The notes beneath the pieces were generated by a model. That model ran no database searches and was not told the origin of the DNA. It saw nothing but the letters and a program-made list of their open reading frames with translations. From Bog-473 sp963779735 (GTDB lineage: Bacteria; Actinomycetota; Acidimicrobiia; Acidimicrobiales; RAAP-2): 64,000 bases of DNA. The DNA is taken from assembly GCA_963779735.1 (NCBI GenBank), contig CAVZZJ010000002.1, positions 434,001-498,000 of the forward strand, in the 5' to 3' direction. Positions 51,601 through 60,919 of this stretch are shown piece after piece (the first letter of the stretch is position 1; every line of letters begins with the position of its first letter). The position numbers and the translations under genes were made by a program.

Positions 51601-52413
51601 GTGGACGATTTCGTGCGCTGGAAGATCGACAACGGCATCGGCAGGCTGACGATCAACAATCCTGATGCCCGCAATGCCTTGACGTGGCAGATGCGCGACC
51701 GTCTCGCTGACCTCCTGACGGAGGCCTCGGCATCGCTTGACGTCCGGGTCGTGTTGCTGACCGGGGTCGGCAAGGCATTCTGTACCGGGGCCCATCTCGG
51801 CGGCCCGCGGCCGCAGACGCCCCCCAAACCGGTGGGGGCGCCGGAGAGGATCATGGGCGAAGGCGCCCGCATGATCCGCCATGGGTGGGGTCGACTTGTT
51901 TCCTCGGTGCTCGACTGCGAGAAGCCCGTCATAGCGGCGGTGAACGGCGTGGCGGCGGGCGGCGGCGCCCACCTGGCGTTGGCGTGCGACCTCGTGCTCA
52001 TGGCCGACGAGAGCCGATTCATAGAGGTCTTTGTCCGGCGAGGCATCATCCCTGACGCTGGTGGTTGCTACCTGCTCCCTCGCATCATCGGGCTCCAGAA
52101 GGCCAAAGAACTCATGTTCTTCGGTGACGACGTGTCGGCGGCGGAGGCCGAGCGCATCGGGCTGGTGAACAGGGTGGTCCCGCTGGCCGATCTGGACCAG
52201 ACGGCTTCAGAGTGGGCGCAGCGCCTCGGCAACTCGCCTACCAAGGCGCTGGGAATGACCAAATGGCTGCTCAACCGATCGTTTGAGTCCTCCCGATCGA
52301 CCGCCTTCGAAGAGGAGGCTTTCGGCCAAGAGCTCGTCGGTCACACCGAGGACTCACGCGAAGGCATGCGCGCGTTCATTGAGCGGCGCACCCCGGAGTT
52401 CAAGGGCTGGTAG
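51601..52413 (+). CDS. Enoyl-CoA hydratase/isomerase family protein
   Basis: A 270-residue crotonase-fold protein. LTINNPDARNALTWQM, the oxyanion strand KAFCTGAHLGG and GVAAGGGAHLALACD are the family marks. The second acid position reads PDAGG where many hydratases have PEgG, so it could be a hydratase, isomerase or hydrolase. It follows the synthetase by 33 bases and is itself followed by an SDR. Confidence 0.9.
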   Translation: MDDFVRWKIDNGIGRLTINNPDARNALTWQMRDRLADLLTEASASLDVRVVLLTGVGKAFCTGAHLGGPRPQTPPKPVGAPERIMGEGARMIRHGWGRLVSSVLDCEKPVIAAVNGVAAGGGAHLALACDLVLMADESRFIEVFVRRGIIPDAGGCYLLPRIIGLQKAKELMFFGDDVSAAEAERIGLVNRVVPLADLDQTASEWAQRLGNSPTKALGMTKWLLNRSFESSRSTAFEEEAFGQELVGHTEDSREGMRAFIERRTPEFKGW

Positions 52414-52435
52414 CCCCCGACAAGGAGGAAAAACG

Positions 52436-53374
52436 ATGGGCCTGCTCAACGGAAAGGTCGCCGTCGTCACCGGTGCCGGGCGTGGCATCGGGCGTGGTGA
52501 GGCGCTCGAGCTCGCCGGCGAGGGCGCCAAGGTCGTCGTGAATGACCTCGGCGGCTCGGTCACCGGCGAGGCCGCCGACAAGCGGCCGGCCGAGGAGGTG
52601 GCCGAACTGATCCGCAGCCGTGGCGGTGATGCCGTCGCCAACTACGACGACGTGTCGGACTGGTCGGGAGCCGCCAGCCTGGTGAGCCAGGCAGTGGAGT
52701 TCTTCGGCGGACTCGACATCGTCGTCAACAACGCCGGCATCGTCCGGGACAAGATGCTGTTCTCTATGACCGAGCAGGACTGGGATTTGGTCTTGGGAGT
52801 CCATCTCAAGGGTACCTTCGCCGTTACTCATCACGCGGCCAACCACTGGCGTGAGCGGTCGAAATCAGGCAACCAGCCCCGGGCGGCGATCGTGAACACG
52901 GTGTCGAGCGCCGGCCTCCAAGGCAACATCGGTCAGGCCAACTACGGCTCGGCCAAGGCCGGTATCGCGGCCCTCACGATCATCACGAGCCTCGAGCTAG
53001 CTCGCTACGGGGTGCGCTGCAACGCCGTCGCCCCAGGCGGTATCACCCGGATCATGGCGTCAACGACAAAGGGCATGCAGGTGAAAGAGCCGGACGAGTA
53101 CGAATCGTTCGAGGCCATGAACCCGGGGAACTCGGCCCCGATGGTCGCCTGGCTCGCCTCGGACGAGGCGCTCTACGTCACCGGACAGGTGTTCCGGGCC
53201 GTTGGCAACACGATCACCTTGTACGAGCCCTGGGCACTCGGCCCGAGCATCGAAGCCAACACGCCGGACGGTCAGCCGAGGAAATGGGAGCCGGCCGAGA
53301 TCGGCGCCCAGGTGAGCGCCTACATCTTCCGCACCCGCCACCCCGGGCTGCAGATCGGCCGCTCGCCACAGTGA
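52436..53374 (+). CDS. SDR-family hydroxyacyl-CoA dehydrogenase (MFE-2-like)
   Basis: A 312-residue SDR of the multifunctional-enzyme-type-2 dehydrogenase group. It has VTGAGRGIGRGEALEL, VVNDLGGS, NNAGIVRDKM, Ser in NTVSSAGL and QANYGSAKAG with the catalytic Tyr and Lys. AAGGAGG before ATG 52436 is a strong ribosome site. Its stop overlaps the GTG of the thiolase-like gene (GTGA), so the two are coupled. It probably oxidises a 3-hydroxyacyl-CoA. Confidence 0.92.
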   Translation: MGLLNGKVAVVTGAGRGIGRGEALELAGEGAKVVVNDLGGSVTGEAADKRPAEEVAELIRSRGGDAVANYDDVSDWSGAASLVSQAVEFFGGLDIVVNNAGIVRDKMLFSMTEQDWDLVLGVHLKGTFAVTHHAANHWRERSKSGNQPRAAIVNTVSSAGLQGNIGQANYGSAKAGIAALTIITSLELARYGVRCNAVAPGGITRIMASTTKGMQVKEPDEYESFEAMNPGNSAPMVAWLASDEALYVTGQVFRAVGNTITLYEPWALGPSIEANTPDGQPRKWEPAEIGAQVSAYIFRTRHPGLQIGRSPQ

Positions 53375-54525
53375 CGGGAACCAGGCGTGTCGCTATCGTC
53401 GGCGCAGCGCTCTCGGACTGTGGGCGGGTCGACGACAAGGACGTCTTCGAGCTGCACTACCAGGGCACGCGGCGCGCACTTGCCGATGCCGGTCTCGGGA
53501 AGTCCGACGTCGACGGGTTCATGTCGTGCGGAACCGGCACGCTCGCGCCAGTGGAGGTGGCCGAGTACCTCGGCCTGCGCCCGACGTGGGTCGATTCCAC
53601 TGGCGTCGGCGGAGCCACGTGGGAGTTCATGGCCGAGCACGCCTACGCGGCCATCGCTCAGGGCCTGGCCGACGTGATCGTGTTGACGTACGGCTCGACC
53701 ACACGGGCCGACTTAAAGCGGAATCTCCGCACCGCGAACCTGGCGTTCGGCGCCCGGGGTCCGGGGCAGTTCGACGCGCCGTTCGGCCATTCTCTCATCG
53801 CCAAGTACGCCATGAGCGCTCGCCGCCATATGATCGAGTTCGGCACAACGATCGAACAGCTGGCCGAGATCGCCGTGTCGACGAGGTACAACGCCGGCCT
53901 CAACCCGGACGCGTTCTACACCGAACCGATCACCATCGACGACGTCCAGAACGAGCGGATGATGGCCGACCCGCTGACCAAGCTGCACTGTTGCATCCGC
54001 TCAGACGGAGGCGGCTCGGTCGTGCTCACCAGCGAGGACCGCGCCCGGGACTGCGCCAAGAGGCCGGTGTGGATCCTGGGGAGCGGAGAGGCGGTGTCGC
54101 ACACGACGATGAGCGAATGGGAGGATTTCACCGAGTCGCCGTGCGCCCGCTCCGGGAAACTCGCCTTCGCGCGCGCCGGCGTCACGCCCGCCGACATCGA
54201 CGTGTGCCAGCTCTACGACGCCTTCACCCCTATGGTGTTGCTCACGCTCGAAGGGCTCGGCTTCTGCACGAAGGGCGAGGGTGGTCCCTTTGTCGAGGAT
54301 GGCAAGCTGCGACTCGGTGGGGCGCTCCCCACCAACACCGACGGCGGCGGCTTGTCGGCTTGCCACCCGGGTATGCGCGGCATGTTCCTCATGGTCGAAG
54401 GCGTCCGCCAGCTCCGCGGCGAATGCGGTCCCCGCCAGGTGCCCGACGCCGAGCTGTGCTGTGTGAATGGAACCGGTGGCTGGTTCAGCTCGGCCAGCAC
54501 GCTGATCCTGGGAGCGGACCGCTAG
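53371..54525 (+). CDS. Thiolase-like protein, Ltp2/SCP-x type (likely aldolase)
   Basis: A 384-residue thiolase fold. RVAIVGAALSDCGRV opens it; near residue 80, where thiolases have the nucleophilic Cys, it reads GVGGATWEF with no Cys. The C-terminal half has DVCQLYDAFTPMVLLTLE, GGGLSACHPG and NGTGGWFSS. Cys-poor thiolase-like proteins paired with a DUF35 protein act as retro-aldolases in steroid side-chain loss (Ltp2 with ChsH2). A MaoC and a DUF35 gene follow at 54696 and 55143, so this is my preferred reading. Inference from context. Confidence 0.82.
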   Translation: MTGTRRVAIVGAALSDCGRVDDKDVFELHYQGTRRALADAGLGKSDVDGFMSCGTGTLAPVEVAEYLGLRPTWVDSTGVGGATWEFMAEHAYAAIAQGLADVIVLTYGSTTRADLKRNLRTANLAFGARGPGQFDAPFGHSLIAKYAMSARRHMIEFGTTIEQLAEIAVSTRYNAGLNPDAFYTEPITIDDVQNERMMADPLTKLHCCIRSDGGGSVVLTSEDRARDCAKRPVWILGSGEAVSHTTMSEWEDFTESPCARSGKLAFARAGVTPADIDVCQLYDAFTPMVLLTLEGLGFCTKGEGGPFVEDGKLRLGGALPTNTDGGGLSACHPGMRGMFLMVEGVRQLRGECGPRQVPDAELCCVNGTGGWFSSASTLILGADR

Positions 54526-54695
54526 GAGCGTGGTGAGTACTTCCTTCCCGAGAGAGCCAACCAACCCCTGGCGTCGATGCCGACAAGACGTTGATCGCAA
54601 CGGCGCCGACATGCTCGTCGGGCGACCGAGTGGCCACAACAGTGAGTCAGAAGAAGTGACCGTTGCTTGACATAACCGCAGCTTAAGGGTAAGAA

Positions 54696-55136
54696 ATGAC
54701 CGTGGACGAGCGGAAGCCATTCTTCGAAGACTTCAGCGAAGGCGACGTTGCACCCGAGCTGCGACATGAACTGACCCGGACCGACTTGGTCATGTACGCG
54801 GGCGCTTCTGGTGATTTCAACCCGATGCACACCGATGAGGTGAAGGCGAGGGCGGCGGGACAGCCCAGCGTATTCGGGCACGGAATGTTCACCTCGGGCT
54901 ACTTGGCCAAGGCGATCACGGACTTCGTCGGCGTGGGCAACCTCAATCGCTACAAGGTCCGCTTTGCAAAGCAGACCTGGCCTGGGGAGACCCTGATCAC
55001 CGATGTTCGCGTCTCATGGACACGCGAGGAGGACGGACACGGCGCGATCGGCTTGGAGTGCACGGTCCTCAATCAGGACGGCGAGGTCAAATTGGTTGGC
55101 GAGGCTGCGGCCACTCTTTCGTGTCGCGCTGGGTGA
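54696..55136 (+). CDS. MaoC-like (R)-enoyl-CoA hydratase
   Basis: A 146-residue hotdog protein with the hydratase motif GDFNPMHTDE (Asp and His five residues apart) and VFGHGMFTSGYLAKAI. It resembles the ChsH1-type half of two-subunit enoyl-CoA hydratases; the FAS1-like protein at 49050 or the DUF35 gene after it may be partner. AAGGGTAAG precedes ATG 54696. Six bases separate it from the DUF35 gene. Confidence 0.9.
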   Translation: MTVDERKPFFEDFSEGDVAPELRHELTRTDLVMYAGASGDFNPMHTDEVKARAAGQPSVFGHGMFTSGYLAKAITDFVGVGNLNRYKVRFAKQTWPGETLITDVRVSWTREEDGHGAIGLECTVLNQDGEVKLVGEAAATLSCRAG

Positions 55137-55142
55137 TCGAAG

Positions 55143-55562
55143 ATGGCTAACGGCATACGGTTCGATCTACCCACACCAGACGACACCACCCGGCCATTCT
55201 GGAATGGGGCGCGCGAGGGTAAGCTGCTGATCAAACGTTGCGGCGCCTGCCATCGCGCCCACTTCTACCCTCGGCCGTTCTGTCCGTACTGTTGGAGCGA
55301 CCAGGTTCAATGGGAGGAGGCGAGCGGTCGGGCGACCCTCTACACGTGGTCGATCGTTCATGTCAACGATCTGCCTCCATTTGCCGGGCACGTACCGTAC
55401 GTAGCGGCCATCGTCGATTTAGACGAGGGACCCCGGATGATGACGAACGTGGTCGAGTGCCCGTCTGAGAACCTGCAAGCCGGCATGTCGCTGCGGGTTA
55501 CCTTCCGGGAGCAGGCCGACGGTGTCGCGGTCCCGATCTTTCGCCCTGCCAAGGTGGCCTGA
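55143..55562 (+). CDS. DUF35 OB-fold zinc-ribbon protein
   Basis: A 139-residue protein. The N-terminal rubredoxin-like zinc ribbon has two pairs, CGACH and CPYC, followed by an OB-fold with TLYTWSIVHVNDLPPF. DUF35 proteins bind acyl-CoA and form complexes with thiolase-like enzymes. Position after the thiolase-like and MaoC genes matches the Ltp2-DUF35 aldolase arrangement. Confidence 0.92.
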   Translation: MANGIRFDLPTPDDTTRPFWNGAREGKLLIKRCGACHRAHFYPRPFCPYCWSDQVQWEEASGRATLYTWSIVHVNDLPPFAGHVPYVAAIVDLDEGPRMMTNVVECPSENLQAGMSLRVTFREQADGVAVPIFRPAKVA

Positions 55563-55669
55563 GTACCTCCCAGGCGTGGGCGTCGCAGACGGACTTGCAG
55601 TGATTGCCGGGAGGAGATATGACCCGAGCCGGGTGCCGCGCCTTTGCGGGGCGTCGCTAGGATTGCTGG

Positions 55670-56440
55670 ATGAGCAACCTGCAGGTGACGGATCTTGGCG
55701 GCGGCGAGCACCAGCGTCCAGCCAACCGACCGCCCAAGTTGGCCGAGGTGGTGGCCCGAGATATCGTCGCCGACATCGCCGCCGGCGGTTGGCAGCCCGG
55801 CGAGACGTTGGCCTCCGAGAGTGCGATGCTGGCTCGCTTCCGGGTCGGGCGAGCGTCGCTCCGGGAGGCGCTGCGCATTCTCGAGATCCAGGGTATCGTC
55901 CGGCTCAAGCCCGGACCGGGAGGTGGCCCAGTCGTCGCCGCCGAAGCGATCCAGGATTTCGCCCGGATGTCGACACTACATTTCCAGATGCGCGGGGTGA
56001 CCTACCAGGAGCTGATCGATGCCCGGCTCATGCTTGAGCCGATGATGGCCCGGCTGGCCGCTCAGCACGCCGATGAGCAGGCCAGTCAGCTGCTCACTGA
56101 CCACGTCGCGTTCGAGGGTTCCCTGGACGACGACGATCAGCGGCTCTTCGACGCCTGGGCCGATTTCCACGAGCTGCTCGGGGCCCTGTGCGGCAACGGC
56201 GTGATGAGCTTGTCCGCCGCCGCCCTGCAGGAGATCCACCGGAACCGGGTTCTGTATCGAGACCGTCCCAAATCTGGGGCGAAAGTCGCCCAACGCACCC
56301 GTTCCGACCACAAGGCGATCGCCAAGGCCATCATCGCCGGCAAGCCGGCCCTGGCCGAGCGGCTGACCCGTGAGCACATGGAGAAGATCGAGGGCGACCG
56401 GCGGTCCGGCATGGTGAACGAGGTCATCACCTGGGAGTGA
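55670..56440 (+). CDS. GntR/FadR-family regulator with FCD domain
   Basis: A 256-residue regulator. The winged helix includes LASESAMLARFRVGRASLREALRILE, then an FCD helical domain with DARLMLEPMMARLAA, FHELLGALCGN and a late RSDHKAIAKAIIAG, in which His and Asp residues usually bind a metal and acyl ligand. It lies between two thiolase/DUF35 gene sets and probably controls one or both. Confidence 0.92.
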   Translation: MSNLQVTDLGGGEHQRPANRPPKLAEVVARDIVADIAAGGWQPGETLASESAMLARFRVGRASLREALRILEIQGIVRLKPGPGGGPVVAAEAIQDFARMSTLHFQMRGVTYQELIDARLMLEPMMARLAAQHADEQASQLLTDHVAFEGSLDDDDQRLFDAWADFHELLGALCGNGVMSLSAAALQEIHRNRVLYRDRPKSGAKVAQRTRSDHKAIAKAIIAGKPALAERLTREHMEKIEGDRRSGMVNEVITWE

Positions 56441-56469
56441 CTGCCTCCTGAGGACGGCTTAGTCGTCTC

Positions 56470-56865
56470 CTAGGCTGGGCGGAATCGCGGGAGCGAGACG
56501 GCGTCGTCGACATCGTCGAAGATGACCTCGACGGGCAGACCGACGCGGATCTCGCCATCTACGACATCGCCATACATCATGGGCCCTTCCTCGAGCCGAA
56601 TGAGGGCGACGTGATAGGGAACGTCCTGTGCGAAGGCGCGCAAGTATGGCCGGTGGAAGACGGTGAAGCCGAACACCTCACCACGACCGGAGACCGGCTG
56701 CCAGTCGATGTCGCGACCGAGGCACTCAGGGCAGTTTCTGTAGGGCGGGAACCAGACGTTGGCGCACCGTTGGCATCGCGGCAGGACCAGCTCGTGGTTG
56801 CGGGCGCGCTGCCAAAACTCAGAGTCCTCGTCGGTCGGTGTCGGGACGGGCTTGGACTCGACCAT
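56470..56865 (-). CDS. DUF35 OB-fold zinc-ribbon protein (second copy)
   Basis: A 131-residue protein. The zinc ribbon CQRCANVWFPPYRNCPEC has both Cys pairs, followed by the OB-fold segment GEVFGFTVFHRPYLRAF. Its ATG overlaps the stop of the thiolase-like gene (TGATG), so the two are coupled. Together they form the second thiolase-like/DUF35 pair of the window. Confidence 0.92.
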   Translation of the reverse strand: MVESKPVPTPTDEDSEFWQRARNHELVLPRCQRCANVWFPPYRNCPECLGRDIDWQPVSGRGEVFGFTVFHRPYLRAFAQDVPYHVALIRLEEGPMMYGDVVDGEIRVGLPVEVIFDDVDDAVSLPRFRPA

Positions 56866-58031
56866 CAGCGGTCCCTGAAGAGGAGGGTCGCTCCTGGCAC
56901 CGCCGAAAGTCCGACGTAGAGGACGTGGTGACAGTCTTCGACCTGGCGCGCGCCGGCGTGGCCGCGCAACTGGCGCACTGCCTCGACGTGTGCGTTCCAG
57001 CCCTGGAGGTAAGCCTCACTGAGCATCCCACCGGCGGTGTTCACGGGCAGTTCTCCACCGGGCGCACATCGGCCGCCCTGCACCCACTGAAGCCCCTCGC
57101 CCCGCGGCGCGATACCGAGACCTTCAAGAGCCCAGACGACCGCGGGGCTGAAGTTGTCGTAGACCTGAAGGACGTCGACGTCCTCGAGGGTGATGTCGGC
57201 TGGGGCGAACAGGTCTCGCTTCAGTGACGCACAGGCGTCGGCCCAGAAGTCCTCGGAGGCGTAATACGGACGGATGTTGGCCCGCGAAGCAAGGCTGCCA
57301 ACCAGAACTGGTGGGTGGGGCGAATCGGCCGCCCTTTCGGATGTGGTGATCACGTAGGCGGCGCAGCCGTCGCTTACCAGGCAGTAGTCGAACAGCCGGA
57401 GTGGTTCGGCGATGTAGGGGGCCTCGAGGTATTCCTCGACGGTGAGCGGGTCCTGGAAGGTTGCGTTGGGGTTCATGCTCGCCCACCGCCGGGTGCCGAC
57501 CGCGATGGCGGCTAGGTCGGTGTCGGTGCCTCCGTAGAGGGCGAGGTAGCGGGACCACAGCAGCGCGTACTGCGCTCCCGGCGATGTCATGCCGTAGGCG
57601 AGGTCGTACATGGGCCCAAGTGGTCCGGTCCCCATGTCGGCGTGGCCTTCAGTATCGCCACCGAACCTCCGGCTTGCGCCGCGGAAGTCGACCGCGTTGA
57701 ACAGCACCACGTAGTTGGCCATGCCGTGGTGCACGGCCAGCACGGCATGGGCCAGCGCCTGTGGACAGAGCCGCCCGCCCAGCGGGTAGTGGGCGAGAAA
57801 GCGGACCTCCTGCATCCCTGCTCGGTACATGAACGGGTCGTACATCGGCATCCCGCTCACGATTAGCCCGTCGACCTCGCCCTTCTGGATCCCCGCGTCG
57901 AGGATGGCACGCTGGACGGCCTCGATCGCCATGTCAGCCTTGCTCCGCGGTTCGCTCCGATACAGCTTGCCGTAGTCGGACTCACCGATGCCGACAATCG
58001 CCGTCCGCCCCCACAGCGCCCGGTCGGTCAC
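56865..58031 (-). CDS. Thiolase-like protein, SCP-x/Ltp type (second copy)
   Basis: A 388-residue thiolase-like protein starting at GTG 58031, whose bases overlap the CoA-transferase stop (GTGA). RTAIVGIGESDYGKL opens it; at residues 85-90 it reads GGRLCPQAL, so a Cys (89) is near but not clearly in the nucleophile position. DVLQVYDNFSPAVVWALEGL and PVNTAGGMLSEAYLQG are conserved in the group. With the following DUF35 it likely acts as an acyl-CoA aldolase or thiolase. Confidence 0.87.
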   Translation of the reverse strand: MTDRALWGRTAIVGIGESDYGKLYRSEPRSKADMAIEAVQRAILDAGIQKGEVDGLIVSGMPMYDPFMYRAGMQEVRFLAHYPLGGRLCPQALAHAVLAVHHGMANYVVLFNAVDFRGASRRFGGDTEGHADMGTGPLGPMYDLAYGMTSPGAQYALLWSRYLALYGGTDTDLAAIAVGTRRWASMNPNATFQDPLTVEEYLEAPYIAEPLRLFDYCLVSDGCAAYVITTSERAADSPHPPVLVGSLASRANIRPYYASEDFWADACASLKRDLFAPADITLEDVDVLQVYDNFSPAVVWALEGLGIAPRGEGLQWVQGGRCAPGGELPVNTAGGMLSEAYLQGWNAHVEAVRQLRGHAGARQVEDCHHVLYVGLSAVPGATLLFRDR

Positions 58032-59272
58032 AGGATCGCGCCGTCGATCTTTAGCTGGAGGATCTCGTCCATGTCATAGCCGAGCTCCGTCAGCACTTCG
58101 TCGGTGTTGGCACCGTGGTCGGGGCCCCCGCGGGTCCGGTATGGGGCGCCATCGAATTTCACCGGCGGGGCCACAAGGCGCAACGTTCGTCCGACCTCGT
58201 CCTCGACCTCGGCGAGGTAGCCGTTGGCGATCACCTGCGGATCATTTGCCAACTCGCCCGTCTTCTGTACCGGGTCGAACGGACCCCGCTGCCCGGCGAG
58301 GATCTCCTTCCACTCGGCGAACGTTCGCCCGGCGAACAGCTCGTCGATGAGCTCGATGCAGTACGTGGCGTTCTTCTCCCGCGCTTCGTGGGTAGCGATA
58401 AGGGGATCGTTCTTCCACTCGGGCCGGCCGACCGCATCGCAGAAAGAGGGCCAGTAGTGCTGTTGGTCCATGCACAGATGGATGTGGCGGCCATCCTTGG
58501 TGCGGTACGAGTTGACCAGCGGTGCGTTCGCGCCGCGTGCGGGTCGGCGGAACTCCTCGGCGCCAATCAGGCACGAGCCGGTGACGGCTGTCTGCATCGC
58601 CCACATCCCAGTCGCCAGCAACGCCGTGTCGACAATCATTCCTTGGCCGGTTCGCTCGCGGTGGAGCAGTGCGGCGACCACCCCTGAGGCCAGGGCGAAG
58701 CCGGTCAGGCTGTCGCCGAAGGCCGGCGCCGGCATGGTGGTGGGGGTCGTCTGGTCGGGTGCCGAGGTGGCCATCGCCAGTCCGGCTCTTGACCAAAACG
58801 AGGTGGCATCGTAGCCGCCGAGTTCGGCGTAGGGCCCTTTGGCCCCCCGACCTGTGTTCCGGCCGTAAACGATGTCGGGGCGGCGTGCCCGGATGTCGTC
58901 GACGTCGATGCGCAGCCGTTGACGAACCCCAGTCAGAAAGCTCGTCAGGAAGACGTCAGCGGTATCGACCAGCCCGAGCAGCACCTCGCGGCCGCGCTCG
59001 TGCTTGAGGTTGATAGCGAGCGACCGCTTCCCCCGGTTGAACGTGTGGTACAGGTGGCTCGAGCCCCCCTTCGGTGGCGGCACACCCCAGATCGTGCCGT
59101 GCCGCATGATCTCGCCGTGCTCTGGATCCTCGACCTTCAAGACGTCGGCGCCCCAGTCTGCCAAGATGCTGGCCGCGATCGGGACGGCGCCATGCGACGA
59201 CACATCCAAGACACGGAAACCATCAAGCGGACCCACGACGCGACTCCCTTCGAAATCAGTCACAGGGATCAT
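58028..59272 (-). CDS. CaiB/BaiF-type family III CoA-transferase
   Basis: A 414-residue CoA-transferase. GFRVLDVSSHGAVPIAASILADWGADVLKVE opens it, the FNRGKRSLAINL segment follows, and PAFGDSLTGFALASG carries the catalytic Asp. It belongs to a minus-strand operon: amidohydrolase (59309), this gene, thiolase-like, DUF35, all overlapping or within 40 bases. It probably activates the acid product of the amidohydrolase. Confidence 0.93.
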   Translation of the reverse strand: MIPVTDFEGSRVVGPLDGFRVLDVSSHGAVPIAASILADWGADVLKVEDPEHGEIMRHGTIWGVPPPKGGSSHLYHTFNRGKRSLAINLKHERGREVLLGLVDTADVFLTSFLTGVRQRLRIDVDDIRARRPDIVYGRNTGRGAKGPYAELGGYDATSFWSRAGLAMATSAPDQTTPTTMPAPAFGDSLTGFALASGVVAALLHRERTGQGMIVDTALLATGMWAMQTAVTGSCLIGAEEFRRPARGANAPLVNSYRTKDGRHIHLCMDQQHYWPSFCDAVGRPEWKNDPLIATHEAREKNATYCIELIDELFAGRTFAEWKEILAGQRGPFDPVQKTGELANDPQVIANGYLAEVEDEVGRTLRLVAPPVKFDGAPYRTRGGPDHGANTDEVLTELGYDMDEILQLKIDGAIL

Positions 59273-59308
59273 TTCCAGTATCGGGTCGTCTGATCGCCTC
59301 CGGCAACT

Positions 59309-60481
59309 CTAGGCATTCGCGTCGTGGGGGAGCTTGTAGAGCTCCACTGCATTCATCGCCACGATCGCCTGCTTTTCCGCCTGCGGCACATCGAGAAACA
59401 TCTCCTCAATGATGCGTCGGCTGTAGGGCACGTCGTGGCGGTGGTGCGGATAGTCCGTCGACCACATCATGTTGTTCACGCCTATGCAGTGGCGGACCCG
59501 CACGGCGAACGGCTCGCGGATGAACGACACCAGCCAGTTGCGATGGAAGTACTCCGACGGTAACGCCTCCAGCTTGATCCCGGTCCAGGTCCGGTTCCGC
59601 CAGTAGTGATCGTCCATGTGTTCGAGAAGGGCGGGCACCCACCCGGCTCCGACTTCGGTCCCGACAAGCTTGAGCTTGGGGAACCTGTCGAACATCCCTG
59701 AGTAGATGAACTCGGCGATCGTGGCGGAAAACTGGCCTACAGCTCCGCCCATCGATACGAGGTCCGGGAGCTTCACCCCCTGGGCGAAGGGGTCCGGTAT
59801 CTTCGCCCGCACCTCGTCGGGGAGATTGCGGTACGAGGGCTGGATCATCAGGTGCAGGTTGATCGGCATGTCGAGCTCCTCCGCGGCCGTCCAGAAGGGG
59901 TCGTCGTCGCGAGAGAGCTTCGCCCCGCCCGAGGGGAACGTCTGCAGGTAGATCGTGCGAAATCCACGTGCCTTCGCCTGATGCAGGGCCTCCACGGCCC
60001 GGTCGATGCCGCGCTGGGGGATCATGGCCGTGGCGATCAACCGCTCCGGGTCCGCAGCCGCGTAGTCCTCGAGCATCCAGGTGTTGTACGCCTCGATTCC
60101 GGCTTCGTGGACCTCTGGGTCGGGGTGGTTTGCGAAGTACGATACCGTCTTGGGCGAGTTGGACGGGAAAAGGACCTCCGCGTCGACGCCGTCGAAGTCC
60201 TGTTCGGCGAGTCGACCCTTGCCGTCGTAGGTGCCTGGCGTCATTGTCTTGTACGTGCCGCCCGACCACCGGAAGTCTTCGTAGTGCTGGCCGCCGGTGG
60301 CGACTAGGCCGACCGGCGACGGCCGCCCGCCGGGCACGAGCCACGAGTCACCGCCGTATTCGTCCTTGACGACCCGCGGAAGGTGGTCTTTGTGAAACTC
60401 CGAGGGCAGGTAGCGCTCCCACATGTCCGGCGGCTCGAGCGTGTGCCCGTCGGCGGAGACGATCCGGTAAATGCGCGCCAT
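59309..60481 (-). CDS. Amidohydrolase-family metal-dependent hydrolase
   Basis: A 390-residue amidohydro_2 enzyme: IVSADGHTLEPPDMWERYL, NLHLM with the metal His and WSTDYPHHRHD near the C terminus. GAGAGGGG precedes ATG 60481. It is the first gene of the operon ending at 56470. The start and the WSGGTYKTMTPGTYDGKGRLAEQDFDGV segment are close to those of the partial gene at 63387, so the two are paralogues. Confidence 0.9.
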   Translation of the reverse strand: MARIYRIVSADGHTLEPPDMWERYLPSEFHKDHLPRVVKDEYGGDSWLVPGGRPSPVGLVATGGQHYEDFRWSGGTYKTMTPGTYDGKGRLAEQDFDGVDAEVLFPSNSPKTVSYFANHPDPEVHEAGIEAYNTWMLEDYAAADPERLIATAMIPQRGIDRAVEALHQAKARGFRTIYLQTFPSGGAKLSRDDDPFWTAAEELDMPINLHLMIQPSYRNLPDEVRAKIPDPFAQGVKLPDLVSMGGAVGQFSATIAEFIYSGMFDRFPKLKLVGTEVGAGWVPALLEHMDDHYWRNRTWTGIKLEALPSEYFHRNWLVSFIREPFAVRVRHCIGVNNMMWSTDYPHHRHDVPYSRRIIEEMFLDVPQAEKQAIVAMNAVELYKLPHDANA

Positions 60482-60919
60482 TGTGCACCCCTCTCTGAGA
60501 TGGCCATAACCCGACTATCTATTCGCAGCAATTCTGCCCAGACCCGGTCGTCCACGTCAAGCGCTCGAGCAGTCAGCTTCTGGGCAAGCGGCCTTCGGGT
60601 GAAAACACCCTGAATGATGCGCATGATCCGACAGGACTCCTTGCTTCGGCGCCGCGGCATGTCTAAGCTCATGGACTGTGGGCAGGAGATCCTGTTGGAG
60701 ATCGTCGACACGCTGCAGGAGTCGAATCTCAGGTAGGTCTCAGGACGCCGTTCCAGGATTCCCGCCTATGGGGCGCCGTGCACCGCTGGGCCAGAGGACA
60801 CACGGCGTCGGTGTCGTCTCAGGCCCTCCAGTGGTCACCTTCGGGCTGCCGCCGCCCAACGAAGGACAGCGCAACTAACAACATGATGTTTTTGTAACTA
60901 CAAGGGGAGGGAAAACTGA
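60482..60919. other. 438-base gap between divergent genes
   Basis: Holds the promoters of the amidohydrolase operon (minus) and the binding-protein gene (plus). A small hairpin GGGTG-AAAA-CACCC is at 60597-60610. A minus-strand open stretch near 60520-60711 gives a short arginine-rich peptide with no family features. I see no gene. Confidence 0.6.
60892..60903. promoter_or_regulatory. Palindrome directly before the binding-protein ribosome site
   Basis: TTGTA-AC-TACAA is a perfect 12-base palindrome that ends where the GGGGAGG ribosome site (60904-60910) begins. A repressor there could block the binding-protein gene. Confidence 0.4.

Noticed and set aside
60597..60610. GGGTG-AAAA-CACCC hairpin
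   Set aside because: Only five pairs and not at a gene end; too weak to call a terminator.
60520..60711. Possible small minus-strand gene before the amidohydrolase
   Set aside because: A short arginine-rich peptide, which then runs into the amidohydrolase in the wrong frame; no supporting features.
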